In this document: positions 53,562 to 61,978 of the stretch, piece by piece
How the letters are laid out: each line of letters opens with the position of its first letter
How positions within the stretch are numbered: position 1 is the stretch's first letter
NCBI RefSeq assembly: GCF_000189275.1
Contig: NZ_AEVT01000108.1
Span: forward strand, 1 to 64,000
Reading direction: 5' to 3'
DNA from: Vibrio sinaloensis DSM 21326
GTDB taxonomy: Bacteria > Pseudomonadota > Gammaproteobacteria > Enterobacterales > Vibrionaceae
DNA: 64,000 bases
Translations under genes and position numbers: made by a program
The notes under the pieces: generated by a model
Told to the model about the DNA's origin: nothing
The model's input: the letters and a program-made list of their open reading frames with translations, nothing else
The model's database searches: none

Positions 53562-54227
53562 GTGAGCGTAAAAATTCATTATCAAAACACCCATTTCATC
53601 ACGAGTGCACCTGATATTCGTCACTTGCCAGAAGATGAAGGTATCGAAGTTGCGTTTGCAGGACGCTCCAATGCGGGCAAATCTAGCTCTCTAAATCGCC
53701 TGACTAACCAGCGCAGTCTAGCGAAAACCAGTAAAACACCTGGTCGAACACAGTTAATTAACTTGTTCAAGGTCACTGATGGCTGTCATATCGTCGACTT
53801 ACCAGGCTACGGTTTCGCTCAAGTTCCACTTGAGATGAAGAAGAAATGGCAAAAGTCGCTAGGTGAATACCTACAAAAACGCCAGAGCCTGAAAGGCCTA
53901 GTAGTTCTGATGGATATTCGCCATCCAATGAAAGACTTAGACCAGCAGCTTATCTTTTGGGCTGTCGACAGCGGTATCCCAGTGCAGGTACTGCTAACCA
54001 AAGCCGACAAACTAAAAAGTGGCGCTCGCAAGGCTCAGGTACTCAAGATTAAGAAAGATGCTGTGGGTTTTGGTGGCGATGTCAGCGTCGCAGCCTTCTC
54101 TTCTTTAAAAGGGATTGGGGTTGATGTGCTGCGTAGCAAGTTAGATGAGTGGTTTGCTCCAGCGGTTGCAGAACAAATCGCGGATGACATCATCGATGAC
54201 GAGAACCTTGACGATCAAGTCGAGTAA
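53562..54227 (+). CDS. engB: Ribosome-biogenesis GTPase EngB (YihA/YsxC)
   Basis: Essential GTPase of large-subunit assembly and division, 221 residues. Seen: G1 AFAGRSNAGKSSSLN (about 31-45), G2 KTPGRTQLINLF, G3 DLPGYGFA, G4 LLTKADKL and G5 FSSLKG. The start is the GTG at 53562 with GGAG 6 bases upstream; the resulting N-terminus (SVKIHYQNTHFITSAPDIRH) aligns with E. coli. An in-frame ATG at 53550 has poor ribosome-binding context. Confidence 0.93.
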   Translation: MSVKIHYQNTHFITSAPDIRHLPEDEGIEVAFAGRSNAGKSSSLNRLTNQRSLAKTSKTPGRTQLINLFKVTDGCHIVDLPGYGFAQVPLEMKKKWQKSLGEYLQKRQSLKGLVVLMDIRHPMKDLDQQLIFWAVDSGIPVQVLLTKADKLKSGARKAQVLKIKKDAVGFGGDVSVAAFSSLKGIGVDVLRSKLDEWFAPAVAEQIADDIIDDENLDDQVE

Positions 54228-54251
54228 CACCATCACAGCCTAATGACATCG

Positions 54252-54278
54252 AGCCCTGCCAATTAGGCAGGGCTTTTT
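54252..54278 (+). terminator. Terminator of engB
   Basis: A perfect 9-bp stem AGCCCTGCC / GGCAGGGCT with loop AATTA followed by TTTT. Confidence 0.93.
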
Positions 54279-54289
54279 GTAACAGGCAT

Positions 54290-54415
54290 AAAAAACCCCA
54301 CCTTTCTTGGCGGGGTAACGGGAGAGAAATAGGAGGTAATAATTATTATGCGCCAGATGATTCCTCATCCTTAGCCACAATGCAATTCCGCAGACCTATC
54401 CTTCTCTCTCATTTA
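54290..54415 (-). ncRNA. Candidate sRNA downstream of spf
   Basis: A strong minus-strand terminator (CCCCGCC / GGTGGGG, loop AAGAAA, then TTTTTT, 54290-54315) has no gene on that strand upstream except Spot 42, which has its own terminator 360 bp away. The 100 nt before it include AGGAGGTAATAATTATTATG-like complements and no ORF, so a short independent transcript is likely. A Vibrionaceae sRNA (VSsrna24) has been reported near spf; identity with that RNA is possible but not shown. The 5' end is a guess. Confidence 0.5.
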
Positions 54416-54676
54416 AACTCAACAAAAATAAAACTTAGATTGTTGAAAAATAACCAATTTCCAACCAAATGCATTGCCGCTGCCGCAACAAAATCAGGTT
54501 TGATTCTTTATCTGAAATAACCAAAGTGTGATTGGTATTTTGTTACATTTTTCTAGAAAGTTACAAACCGCCGTTCAGCGTAATAAGATGGGCAGAAAGC
54601 GCGAAGAAGAGAATTCAAATAAGACAATAAGGGAAATTCATGTGGAAACCATGAAGATAACTTTTTGTTTATACAA

Positions 54677-54782
54677 TAAAAAACGCCCCAGTCAAAAACT
54701 GACTGGGGCGGCTGAATCAGCCTAATCCAATAACGTGAAACAAAAGGTCTGAAAGATAGAACATCTTACCTCTGTACCCTAC
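54677..54782 (-). ncRNA. spf: Spot 42 RNA
   Basis: About 106 nt, nearly identical to E. coli Spot 42: the 5' end GTAGGGTACAGAGGTAAGAT, the segment TTCTATCTTTCAGACCTTTT, and the terminator GCCCCAGTCAG...CTGACTGGGGC followed by TTTTTT. Its location downstream of polA and before engB is also conserved. It is an Hfq-dependent sRNA of carbon metabolism, repressed by cAMP-CRP in E. coli. The 5' end is placed by homology; an upstream TACATT could be the -10. Confidence 0.97.
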
Positions 54783-54895
54783 GCAGATTAATGTACAACA
54801 ATTGGTCAGAAATGAAAACAACTTTTGTAAGTTTTTTTCATTAAAATTTTATTAAACAACAGTTCATCTTGAGTTACAGATACTTATTTATAGAT

Positions 54896-54924
54896 AAAAA
54901 AAAGCCAGTGTTTGTGCGCTGGCT
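54896..54924 (-). terminator. Terminator of polA
   Basis: On the minus strand AGCCAGCG / (T)GCTGGCT-type stem of about 8 bp (one wobble) with a 6-base loop, followed by a seven-T run; 34 bp after the polA stop. Confidence 0.88.
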
Positions 54925-54957
54925 CATGTTATTTGATGTAAATAGGCTATTTTTTGT

Positions 54958-57747
54958 CTAGTGAGCCTGATCCCAGTTGTCTCCATGGCCCGCTTCAGCA
55001 ACCAAAGGTACGTCGAGATCGGCTGCCGACTCCATCAATTGTTGTACTTTACTTTCAATTTCGGCTAATGATGACTCTTCCACTTCAAATACCAGTTCAT
55101 CGTGCACCTGCATCAGAAGTTTCACTCGTCCCTGCCCTTCGGCTTGAATCCACTCATCGACCAACAGCATGGCTTTCTTAATGATATCAGCCGCAGTGCC
55201 TTGCATCGGTGCGTTGATGGCCGCACGTTCCGCCGCTTTACGACGCATGCCGTTACGCGATTTGATTTCTGGTAGGTGCAAACGGCGACCAAAAATGGTT
55301 TCGACATAACCTTGGTCAGCCGCGGCACTACGGGTATCTTCCATGTACTGCATAACGCCCGGATAACGCTCAAAGTACTTATTCATGTAATCTTGCGCTT
55401 CACCGCGAGGAATACCTAACTGTTTCGCCAAACCAAATGCACTCATGCCGTAGATCAAGCCAAAGTTAACCGCTTTAGCACGGCGACGTTGCTCTGAGCT
55501 CACTTGATCAATGGTCGTCCCCATGATCTCGGCTGCAGTCGCTGCATGGATATCTTTTCCTTGTTGGAAGGCATCAAGTAACGCCTGATCTCCGGATAGG
55601 TGCGCCATAATACGCAACTCGATCTGAGAGTAGTCGACAGCCATGATTTTATAGCCGTGCGGGGCGATAAAGGCTTGACGAATACGACGTCCTTCATCGT
55701 TACGAATTGGAATATTCTGCAGGTTAGGATCGGTGGATGACAAACGTCCTGTCGCAGTCACGGCTTGATGATAAGAGGTATGCACACGACCCGTTTCTGG
55801 GTTGATCATCTTAGGCAACTTATCGGTATAAGTCGACTTGAGCTTAGCTAAACCGCGGTACTCTAAAATCAGCTTAGGTAGCGGGTAGTCTAGTGCCAGC
55901 TCTTGCAGAACTTCTTCATTGGTCGACGGTGTACCTGATGGCGTCTTCTTGATCACAGGAAGCCCCATCTTCTCAAACAAAATTGCTTGTAACTGTTTTG
56001 GTGAGTTCATGTTGAACTCTTGCTCAGCAATCTCATACGCTTTCTGCTCTAACTCATCTAGCCGTTGAGCAATCTCTTGCGACTGAGCCGATAGCTTCAT
56101 GTCATCAATCAGAACACCAGTACGTTCAATGCGAGAAAGAACAGGAACCAATGGTACTTCTATCTCTTGATAGATGGCTTTAAGCTTCTCGTCTTGATCG
56201 ATATTTTCCATCAAGCGATTGTGTAGTCGAAGCGTCACATCCGCATCTTCTGCGGCATACGGTGATGCTTCATCAAGCTCAATTTGATTGAAGGTCAGTT
56301 GCTTCTTGCCTTTACCGGCAATCTGCTCAAATGAGATGCAGCTGTGTTGCAAGAAGCGCAGTGCCAAACTGTCCATATCATGCTTACCACCCACGCTGTT
56401 ATAGACGTATGAAGCCAGCATGGTGTCGTGTTTGATACCTTTCATTTCTATGCCGTAGCGCGCTAATACACTGGCATCATATTTGAGGTTTTGACCCACT
56501 TTCGCTTGAGCATCATCTTCTAGAATGGGTTTTAGCTGCTCTAGCACCCAATCACGATCTAACTGCGCAGGTGCATCTAAGTAATCATGAGCAACAGGAA
56601 CGTACGCAGCTACACCTTCTTCAGTCGCAAACGAAAGGCCCACAAGGTTTGCAACCATGTAGTCTAAACTGTCCGTTTCAGTATCGAAGGCAAACACATC
56701 CGCTGCTTTGAGCTTCTCTAGCCATGCGTTAAAACTTGCTTCATCTAGAATGGTTTCGTACTGACTGCGATCGATTGTCACCGCAGAAGTATCCATATCG
56801 ACAGCTGGGCTTGCAGAAGACGCTGTGTTAGCTGACTTCTCGTCGGCTTCCACCACTCCGCTTCCACCATCCAACAATTCATTCAACCAAGATTTGAACA
56901 CCAACTGGCCGTACAGTTTGATCAACTCATCTTTGTTCGGTTCTGCTTTTAGTAGAGACTCCGGCGTCTCTTCTAGTTCAACATCAAGCTTAATGGTTGC
57001 CAGTTCATACGAAAGCTGAGCATTTTCTTTGTTATCAACCAGCTTTTTAGCCATGGTTTTCGAGCCACGAAAACCGAGCGGTGCTATATCATCAAGATTT
57101 TCATACAGCTTATCGAGACCGCCTATACCTCGCAGTAGAGCGGTTGCCGTCTTATCACCTACTCCCGGAACACCCGGAATGTTATCCACCTTATCGCCCA
57201 TTAATGCGAGGTAATCGATGATCAGCTCAGGTGGAATCCCAAACTTCTCGACAACACCTTCTCTATCCATCACCACGTTGGTCATGGTATTGATCAGTGT
57301 GATGTTATCATCCACCAACTGAGCCATATCTTTATCACCGGTACTGATCAATACAGGCATGCCTGATTGAGAAGCCTGGTAAGCCAATGTACCAATCACA
57401 TCATCGGCCTCAACGCCCGGAATACAGATAAGTGGTAAGCCCATTGCACGGATGACATTGTGTAGAGGCTCAATTTGACAACGCAGATCATCGGGCATTG
57501 GCGGACGATTTGCTTTGTACTCTGGATACATGTCGTCACGGAAAGTTTTACCTTTCGCATCAAACACCACTGCTATTCGCTCGGATGCAAATTGACGCAT
57601 CATGCTACGTAGCATGTTAACCACACCATACACAGCATTAGTTGGAATATCGCCATTACTCATGGTGCCTGGGTAGGCGTGAAACGCGCGATAGAGGTAA
57701 GAAGAACCGTCGATCAAAATCAACGGATTATCAGGAATATGAGCCAT
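54958..57747 (-). CDS. polA: DNA polymerase I
   Basis: Repair and Okazaki-fragment-processing polymerase of 929 residues (E. coli: 928). Three domains are seen: the 5'-3' exonuclease (1-~320; ILIDGSSYLYRAFHA, ISTGDKDMAQLVDD), the 3'-5' exonuclease (~330-520; FAFDTETDSLDYM, with exonuclease residues present) and the polymerase (~520-929; motif A DYSQIELRIMAHLSGD, motif B RRRAKAVNFGLIYGMS, motif C MQVHDELVFEV). The start is the ATG at 57747 (MAHIPDNPL); the frame is open 30 codons upstream. Two DnaA boxes and a GATC cluster lie upstream. Confidence 0.96.
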   Translation of the reverse strand: MAHIPDNPLILIDGSSYLYRAFHAYPGTMSNGDIPTNAVYGVVNMLRSMMRQFASERIAVVFDAKGKTFRDDMYPEYKANRPPMPDDLRCQIEPLHNVIRAMGLPLICIPGVEADDVIGTLAYQASQSGMPVLISTGDKDMAQLVDDNITLINTMTNVVMDREGVVEKFGIPPELIIDYLALMGDKVDNIPGVPGVGDKTATALLRGIGGLDKLYENLDDIAPLGFRGSKTMAKKLVDNKENAQLSYELATIKLDVELEETPESLLKAEPNKDELIKLYGQLVFKSWLNELLDGGSGVVEADEKSANTASSASPAVDMDTSAVTIDRSQYETILDEASFNAWLEKLKAADVFAFDTETDSLDYMVANLVGLSFATEEGVAAYVPVAHDYLDAPAQLDRDWVLEQLKPILEDDAQAKVGQNLKYDASVLARYGIEMKGIKHDTMLASYVYNSVGGKHDMDSLALRFLQHSCISFEQIAGKGKKQLTFNQIELDEASPYAAEDADVTLRLHNRLMENIDQDEKLKAIYQEIEVPLVPVLSRIERTGVLIDDMKLSAQSQEIAQRLDELEQKAYEIAEQEFNMNSPKQLQAILFEKMGLPVIKKTPSGTPSTNEEVLQELALDYPLPKLILEYRGLAKLKSTYTDKLPKMINPETGRVHTSYHQAVTATGRLSSTDPNLQNIPIRNDEGRRIRQAFIAPHGYKIMAVDYSQIELRIMAHLSGDQALLDAFQQGKDIHAATAAEIMGTTIDQVSSEQRRRAKAVNFGLIYGMSAFGLAKQLGIPRGEAQDYMNKYFERYPGVMQYMEDTRSAAADQGYVETIFGRRLHLPEIKSRNGMRRKAAERAAINAPMQGTAADIIKKAMLLVDEWIQAEGQGRVKLLMQVHDELVFEVEESSLAEIESKVQQLMESAADLDVPLVAEAGHGDNWDQAH

Positions 57748-57878
57748 AGTCTTTACGTATCCAAAGAAAATGCAAAAAGATCTGCCTAGGATGCCATGAC
57801 TCTTACAGTGAATCCATTTTAACTCCGGGGACACCACTCACACATTTGCTGATTGTTTGCTCTCGTTGCGCAAACCAC

Positions 57879-57911
57879 TGTGGATAACTCTGTTTATATA
57901 ATTTATCCACA
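57879..57911. promoter_or_regulatory. Pair of consensus DnaA boxes upstream of polA
   Basis: TGTGGATAA (57879-57887) and TTATCCACA (57903-57911) are two exact consensus DnaA boxes in opposite orientation, 15 bp apart with an AT-rich centre. They lie 130-165 bp before the polA ATG. DnaA was reported to stimulate polA expression in E. coli, so a conserved regulatory role is likely. Confidence 0.75.
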
Positions 57912-57979
57912 AGATATGAATGTTGTCTACTTACAGAAACTTTTTTAGTTAACTTATTGTAATAAAAGAAATTAACATC

Positions 57980-58014
57980 AGATCGATCTTATACAGATCG
58001 ATCTAAAAACGATC
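57980..58014. repeat. GATC-rich inverted repeat
   Basis: AGATCGATC-TTATACA-GATCGATCT is a perfect 9-7-9 inverted repeat; with the following CGATCT it puts five Dam sites (GATC) in 34 bp. It lies between the DnaA boxes of polA and the ryhB terminator. It could be a SeqA-binding cluster. Confidence 0.7.
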
Positions 58015-58070
58015 TTGTCATGTGGACAAGACTATTGATGACCTTTTATTCGATAAAAAATGACAGGCAT

Positions 58071-58294
58071 AAAAAAAGCGACATCTAACGATGTCGCCTA
58101 GCAAAAAGGGGTCAAAGCGAATTCAGGTGAATAAAGTGCTTTGCCATAAAGCTATAAATTACACTGGAAGCAATGTGAGCAATGTCGTGTCAAAAAGAAC
58201 TCGTGCAAGTTCGATTAAGTTCAGTGTCATCACCGTCTCCAATTTGAATCTGGTAACTCTACGTCCTTGTGAACTTCTCTCATTCCCTAAGACG
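58071..58294 (-). ncRNA. ryhB: RyhB regulatory RNA
   Basis: About 224 nt, the length reported for V. cholerae RyhB and much longer than the 90-nt E. coli form. The conserved pairing core CATTGCTCACATTGCTTCC (within 58164-58189, minus strand) is identical to E. coli RyhB. The 3' end is a terminator GCGACATC / GATGTCGC with a seven-T run, and the promoter overlaps a Fur box. It represses iron-using protein genes under iron starvation through Hfq. Location next to polA also matches V. cholerae. Confidence 0.96.
58159..58230 (-). CDS. Possible 23-residue peptide encoded within RyhB
   Basis: Inside RyhB a 23-codon frame (MTLNLIELARVLFDTTLLTL then LPV) starts with ATG at 58230, preceded by GGAGACGGTG, a near-ideal Shine-Dalgarno with 6-base spacing. 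It ends within the pairing core. The peptide is amphipathic to hydrophobic. It could make RyhB a dual-function RNA or be fortuitous; codon constraint cannot be judged because the core is conserved for pairing. Confidence 0.25.
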   Translation of the reverse strand: MTLNLIELARVLFDTTLLTLLPV

Positions 58295-58300
58295 ATATAA

Positions 58301-58329
58301 ATAATAACCATTCTCATTTATCTCGTCAA
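58301..58329 (-). promoter_or_regulatory. ryhB promoter with Fur box
   Basis: On the minus strand TTGACG, a 17-bp spacer and TATTAT form a near-consensus sigma-70 promoter. The spacer and -10 contain TGAGAATGGTTATTA, matching 12 of 15 positions of the Fur core TGATAATNATTATCA. Iron-bound Fur would block this promoter. Confidence 0.85.
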
Positions 58330-58371
58330 CACCTAAATGAGAAAAAATCTCATTTAATTTTTATGACAGTG

Positions 58372-58809
58372 CTATAACTGCTTCACAAAGTGAATTCGAC
58401 AATCAAGCAATACGTCTTTTTCTTCAAATTTTTCAATAAAATAACCATTTCTAATCAGTAACCTCAACATGGCTGGAAACTGGTTTCTCGATTTCACTTT
58501 TAGCCACTTATATCCATGCTGCCTGACCCACTGTTCTTGTATTTCGAGCAGTGATTGAGCAACACCTTTATTGCGCGCCAATGAAGAAACACCTCCAAAC
58601 CAGCTATAGAAGGTATCGTTATCCAACTGATAACCAATTTTAAAACCCAACAGATTTTCACCTTCTTGAGCCACTTGAATCAGAAAACACGGCTTGCCTT
58701 CGAGACGAGCCGCTAAACTCTCGACCGTCTCTTTGTGGCTAAACTCTTTGATCTGTTCCACCACTTGGACACACTCGGCTAATGTCCCTTCACGATAAGT
58801 AATGCTCAC
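58372..58809 (-). CDS. GNAT-family N-acetyltransferase
   Basis: Protein of 145 residues with the GNAT fold: strand-turn PCFLIQVAQEGENLLGFKIGY, the acetyl-CoA loop VSSLARNKGVAQSLLEIQEQ (Q/R-x-x-G-x-A type, here NKGVAQ) and a C-terminal NGYFIEKFEE. The substrate cannot be predicted. It is transcribed leftward after hemB, from which it is separated by a terminator. Confidence 0.85.
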   Translation of the reverse strand: MSITYREGTLAECVQVVEQIKEFSHKETVESLAARLEGKPCFLIQVAQEGENLLGFKIGYQLDNDTFYSWFGGVSSLARNKGVAQSLLEIQEQWVRQHGYKWLKVKSRNQFPAMLRLLIRNGYFIEKFEEKDVLLDCRIHFVKQL

Positions 58810-58823
58810 GATATATCTCCAAA

Positions 58824-58853
58824 ACTAAAAAAGGCTGACATACGCCAGCCTTT
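58824..58853 (-). terminator. Terminator of hemB
   Basis: On the minus strand AAAGGCTG / CAGCCTTT with an 8-base loop, followed by a TTTT run, in the gap between hemB and the GNAT gene. Confidence 0.88.
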
Positions 58854-58876
58854 CAACACTTCTCTATTTACAGCTT

Positions 58877-59926
58877 TTATTCTTCGCTGTGTTTTAAGTA
58901 CGCAGCCGCTTGTGCATTCTCTTCTGCTAGCCACTCAGCGACATCCTTAGCAAAGTACGTAAGAATGCCATCGGCGCCCGCGCGCTTAAAGCATAACAGA
59001 GACTCCATAACGGTATCGCGCTCTTTAAGCCAACCGTTAGCAAACGCCGCCTTATGCATGGCATACTCACCGGAAACCTGATAAGCAAAGGTTGGAACCT
59101 GCAACTCAGACTTTACACGGCGCACAATATCTAGATATGGCATACCTGGTTTAACCATAACCATGTCTGCGCCTTCGTTAACATCCATCGCTACCTCATG
59201 GATGGCTTCGTCGCTGTTAGCTGGATCCATTTGGTAATTTTTCTTGTTGCCACCTTTTAGGTTGCTCGCACTACCGACAGCATCACGGAAAGGCCCGTAG
59301 TAACAAGACGCGTACTTAGCAGAGTACGCCATGATTTGGGTATTGATATGACCGGCGTTTTCTAGAGCTTCTCGAATCGCGCCAATACGACCATCCATCA
59401 TGTCTGACGGGGCAACCACATCTGCACCCGCCTCAGCGTGAGACAGTGCTTGCTTGACTAATACTTTGGTCGTTTCATCGTTTAGCACATAACCATCTTC
59501 ATCGATGATGCCATCTTGACCATGGGTGGTAAATGGGTCTAAAGCCACATCGGTAATCACCCCTATTTCAGGTACATGCTCTTTCAGTGAACGAACGGCA
59601 CGCTGAACCAAGCCTTCGGGATTGTACGCTTCCGCCGCGCAAAGGCTCTTTGCATCTTGATTAACCACAGGGAACAAAGCAATCGCAGGCACACCTAACT
59701 GCGCTAGGTATTGCGCTTCTTCCAACATCAAGTCAATCGATAATCGCTCGACACCTGGCATAGACTCTACCGTTTCACGACGATCTTTCCCCATCAAAAT
59801 AAACATCGGGTAAATCAGATCGTTAACAGTCACTTGATTTTCTGCCATCAGACGACGGCTAAAGTCATGCTTACGCATACGGCGCATACGACGGCCAGGG
59901 AATTGACCTTGAATAGAAACGGACAC
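58877..59926 (-). CDS. hemB: Delta-aminolevulinic acid dehydratase (porphobilinogen synthase)
   Basis: Condenses two aminolevulinate molecules to porphobilinogen in heme synthesis. The 349-residue protein shows RMRRMRKHDFSRRLMAENQ at the N-terminus, the Mg/lysine region YSAKYASCYYGPFRDAVGS and the Schiff-base lysine in MVKPGMPYLDI. The DVALDPFTTHGQDG segment lacks the Cys triad of zinc enzymes (it has Asp/Thr/His), indicating the magnesium-type enzyme. It is divergent from tatD and monocistronic. Confidence 0.95.
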   Translation of the reverse strand: MSVSIQGQFPGRRMRRMRKHDFSRRLMAENQVTVNDLIYPMFILMGKDRRETVESMPGVERLSIDLMLEEAQYLAQLGVPAIALFPVVNQDAKSLCAAEAYNPEGLVQRAVRSLKEHVPEIGVITDVALDPFTTHGQDGIIDEDGYVLNDETTKVLVKQALSHAEAGADVVAPSDMMDGRIGAIREALENAGHINTQIMAYSAKYASCYYGPFRDAVGSASNLKGGNKKNYQMDPANSDEAIHEVAMDVNEGADMVMVKPGMPYLDIVRRVKSELQVPTFAYQVSGEYAMHKAAFANGWLKERDTVMESLLCFKRAGADGILTYFAKDVAEWLAEENAQAAAYLKHSEE

Positions 59927-60075
59927 TCTGTTCTCCTTGTGTGGTGAAAGTGCTTGAATCGAATAATATCACCCCAAGCCATAGACACCAGCGACAGACC
60001 ACAAAAATACGGAAAATGACCAAAAGCTCACACTGCCGTATACTTGGCCGCAACGAATCAATATAGAGAAGCATC

Positions 60076-60837
60076 ATGATCGATACCCACGCCCATATCT
60101 ACGCTAGCGAATTTGACAATGACCGTGATGAAGTTGTGCAGCGAGCCTTGCAGCAAGGTGTCGAACGGATTTTGATGCCCAATATCGATCTCGATTCGAT
60201 TGCACCAATGTTGCAAACAGAAGCCGCTTACCCGGACATTTGTCGCTCAATGATGGGACTGCATCCCTGCTACGTTGATGCCAACGTAAACCAAACACTA
60301 GAAACCGTCCGCGCTTGGTTTGAGAAACACTCTTTTATTGCCGTGGGCGAGATTGGTATCGACCTTTATTGGGATAAAACCTATAAAGCCGAGCAAGAAA
60401 TGGCATTCATCACTCAGCTTAACTGGGCTAAAGAACTCAACTTACCCGTCGTGATCCATACCCGAGACTCAATCGAAGAGACCCTCGGTCTACTTGAGAA
60501 AGAGCAAGATGGGTCATTGCGCGGCGTTTTTCATTGCTTTGGTGGCAGCCTAAAAGAAGCAAAAGCAATAAACGGTCTTGGCTTTCATCTTGGTCTCGGT
60601 GGGGTCTCTACCTTTAAGAATGGTGGCATGGACAAGGTCATCCCACACTTAGATATGGACTACGTGATACTCGAAACGGACAGCCCTTATTTAGCACCAG
60701 TGCCGCATCGAGGTAAACGTAATGAGCCCGCTTACGTGTCTTTAGTCTCGCAAAGAATCGCGGATCTGCGTAATTGCTCCACTGAAGACGTCCATAAAAT
60801 TACAAATAAAAACGTTAACAACCTCTTCTTATTGTGA
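60076..60837 (+). CDS. TatD-family metal-dependent hydrolase
   Basis: TIM-barrel amidohydrolase-like nuclease of 253 residues. The metal-binding signature IDTHAHIYASEFDNDRDEV is at the N-terminus, GEIGIDLYW holds the conserved Glu, and VIHTRDS, VFHCFGGS and LETDSPYLAP supply the other ligands. TatD proteins are DNA repair/DNA-turnover nucleases; despite the name this is not a translocase subunit. Naming as tatD or yjjV/ycfH cannot be settled without alignment. Confidence 0.9.
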   Translation: MIDTHAHIYASEFDNDRDEVVQRALQQGVERILMPNIDLDSIAPMLQTEAAYPDICRSMMGLHPCYVDANVNQTLETVRAWFEKHSFIAVGEIGIDLYWDKTYKAEQEMAFITQLNWAKELNLPVVIHTRDSIEETLGLLEKEQDGSLRGVFHCFGGSLKEAKAINGLGFHLGLGGVSTFKNGGMDKVIPHLDMDYVILETDSPYLAPVPHRGKRNEPAYVSLVSQRIADLRNCSTEDVHKITNKNVNNLFLL

Positions 60838-60957
60838 AAATTAACATTAGTAAATGCACTAAATTTCACAACAATGTGATATGAATCTCACTTATAACTA
60901 TAATTCATGATGCTACTGGTTTAATATTGCGTCTCAATAATTAGAAGGCGTCTTGTA

Positions 60958-61074
60958 ATGTGTAACCATAGTAGTAACTTACAAAGACAGCACCGTACGT
61001 TTTGGCAAAAGTTGCTAGGTATTAAAGAAATCTATATATGCTCTCAATGTGGACATACGATTAAGGTTAAGTAG
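60958..61074 (+). CDS. 38-residue zinc-ribbon-like protein
   Basis: A 38-codon frame starts with ATG at 60958 (upstream TTAGAAGG). It encodes MCNHSSNLQRQ...WQKLLGIKEIYICSQCGHTIKVK. The C2-x-H4 pair and the CSQCGH motif could together bind one zinc ion, as in rubredoxin-like or ribosomal zinc-ribbon mini-proteins. A TATAAT hexamer (60899-60904) lies upstream. The function is unknown. Confidence 0.55.
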   Translation: MCNHSSNLQRQHRTFWQKLLGIKEIYICSQCGHTIKVK

Positions 61075-61110
61075 ATACCTACAATTGGATTAGACGTACT
61101 GAACTGTCCC

Positions 61111-61144
61111 AAAAAAGAAAGGCTTGCCACATCGGCAAGCCTTT
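61111..61144 (-). terminator. Terminator of the tatABC operon
   Basis: On the minus strand a perfect 11-bp stem AAAGGCTTGCC / GGCAAGCCTTT with loop GATGT, then CTTTTTT, 18 bp after the tatC stop. Confidence 0.92.
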
Positions 61145-61161
61145 TCAGTTTCGTTCATTCT

Positions 61162-61911
61162 CTATTCGACTTCTTCCTGCTCGTCTTCATCTTTACGAAC
61201 GTAAAAACGGGCAAAGAACAATCCGACCTCAAACAGCAAACACATTGGGATCGCCAACAAGGTTTGCGAGATCATATCTGGCGGTGTCAGCATCATACCG
61301 ACAATAAAGGCACCAACAATAATGTATGGCCTTTTCTCACTAAGGCTTTTTGGATTCGTAGCCCCTGTCCAACACAATAGAATGATGGCAACAGGTACTT
61401 CAAATGCGATACCAAACGCTAGAAACAGCGCTAAGACGAAATCCAAGTAACTTGAAATATCGGTTGCGAACTCAACACCACCTAATGAGATCGCAGTAAA
61501 GAAGCCAAACACCAGCGGAAACACCACAAAATAGGCAAACGCAACGCCACAGTAAAACAGCATAGAGCTGGAAAACATCAGCGGCATAATCAGGCGACGT
61601 TCATGCTTATAAAGACCGGGGGCGACAAAAGCCCAAACCTGGTACAAGATAAAAGGAACGGCAATGAAAATAGACGCGATGAGCGTTAACTTCAATGGCG
61701 TAAAGAAAGGCGAAGCAACATCCGTTGCAATCATGGTCGCCCCTTCAGGTAGACGCTCTACCAAAGGCGCAGAGACAAATTCATAGATGTCGTTTGCAAA
61801 ATAAATCAGGCCAACAAACACAACCAACACCGCTAGAATAGCGCGCAATAAGCGGTTGCGTAGTTCAAGTAGGTGGCTGATCAAAGGCTGTGTCTGCTCT
61901 ACAGAAGACAT
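61162..61911 (-). CDS. tatC: Sec-independent translocase subunit TatC
   Basis: Six-helix core receptor of the twin-arginine translocase, 249 residues. Seen: the N-terminal cytoplasmic HLLELRNRLLRAI, the first periplasmic loop with LVERLPEGATMIATDVASPFF, the conserved KHERRLIMPLMFSS loop and the FGIAFEVPVAIILL helix. It binds signal peptides with TatB. The start lies 67 bp after the tatB stop. Last gene of tatABC. Confidence 0.95.
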   Translation of the reverse strand: MSSVEQTQPLISHLLELRNRLLRAILAVLVVFVGLIYFANDIYEFVSAPLVERLPEGATMIATDVASPFFTPLKLTLIASIFIAVPFILYQVWAFVAPGLYKHERRLIMPLMFSSSMLFYCGVAFAYFVVFPLVFGFFTAISLGGVEFATDISSYLDFVLALFLAFGIAFEVPVAIILLCWTGATNPKSLSEKRPYIIVGAFIVGMMLTPPDMISQTLLAIPMCLLFEVGLFFARFYVRKDEDEQEEVE

Positions 61912-61978
61912 GGAAACCTCTTACTATTAAAAGATCTAAAAAGGAGCTACTGAATGAGTAGCTCCTCCTAATGCGAGA

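Noticed and set aside
54528..54725. 65-codon plus-strand frame
   Set aside because: It overlaps Spot 42 antisense and has no coding features.
57879..58014. Chromosomal replication origin
   Set aside because: Only two DnaA boxes and no dnaA, gidA/mnmG or repeated 13-mers nearby; the position at the polA promoter fits gene regulation or titration better.
58091..58300. 69-codon plus-strand frame
   Set aside because: It is the complement of RyhB; there is no ribosome-binding site or family resemblance.
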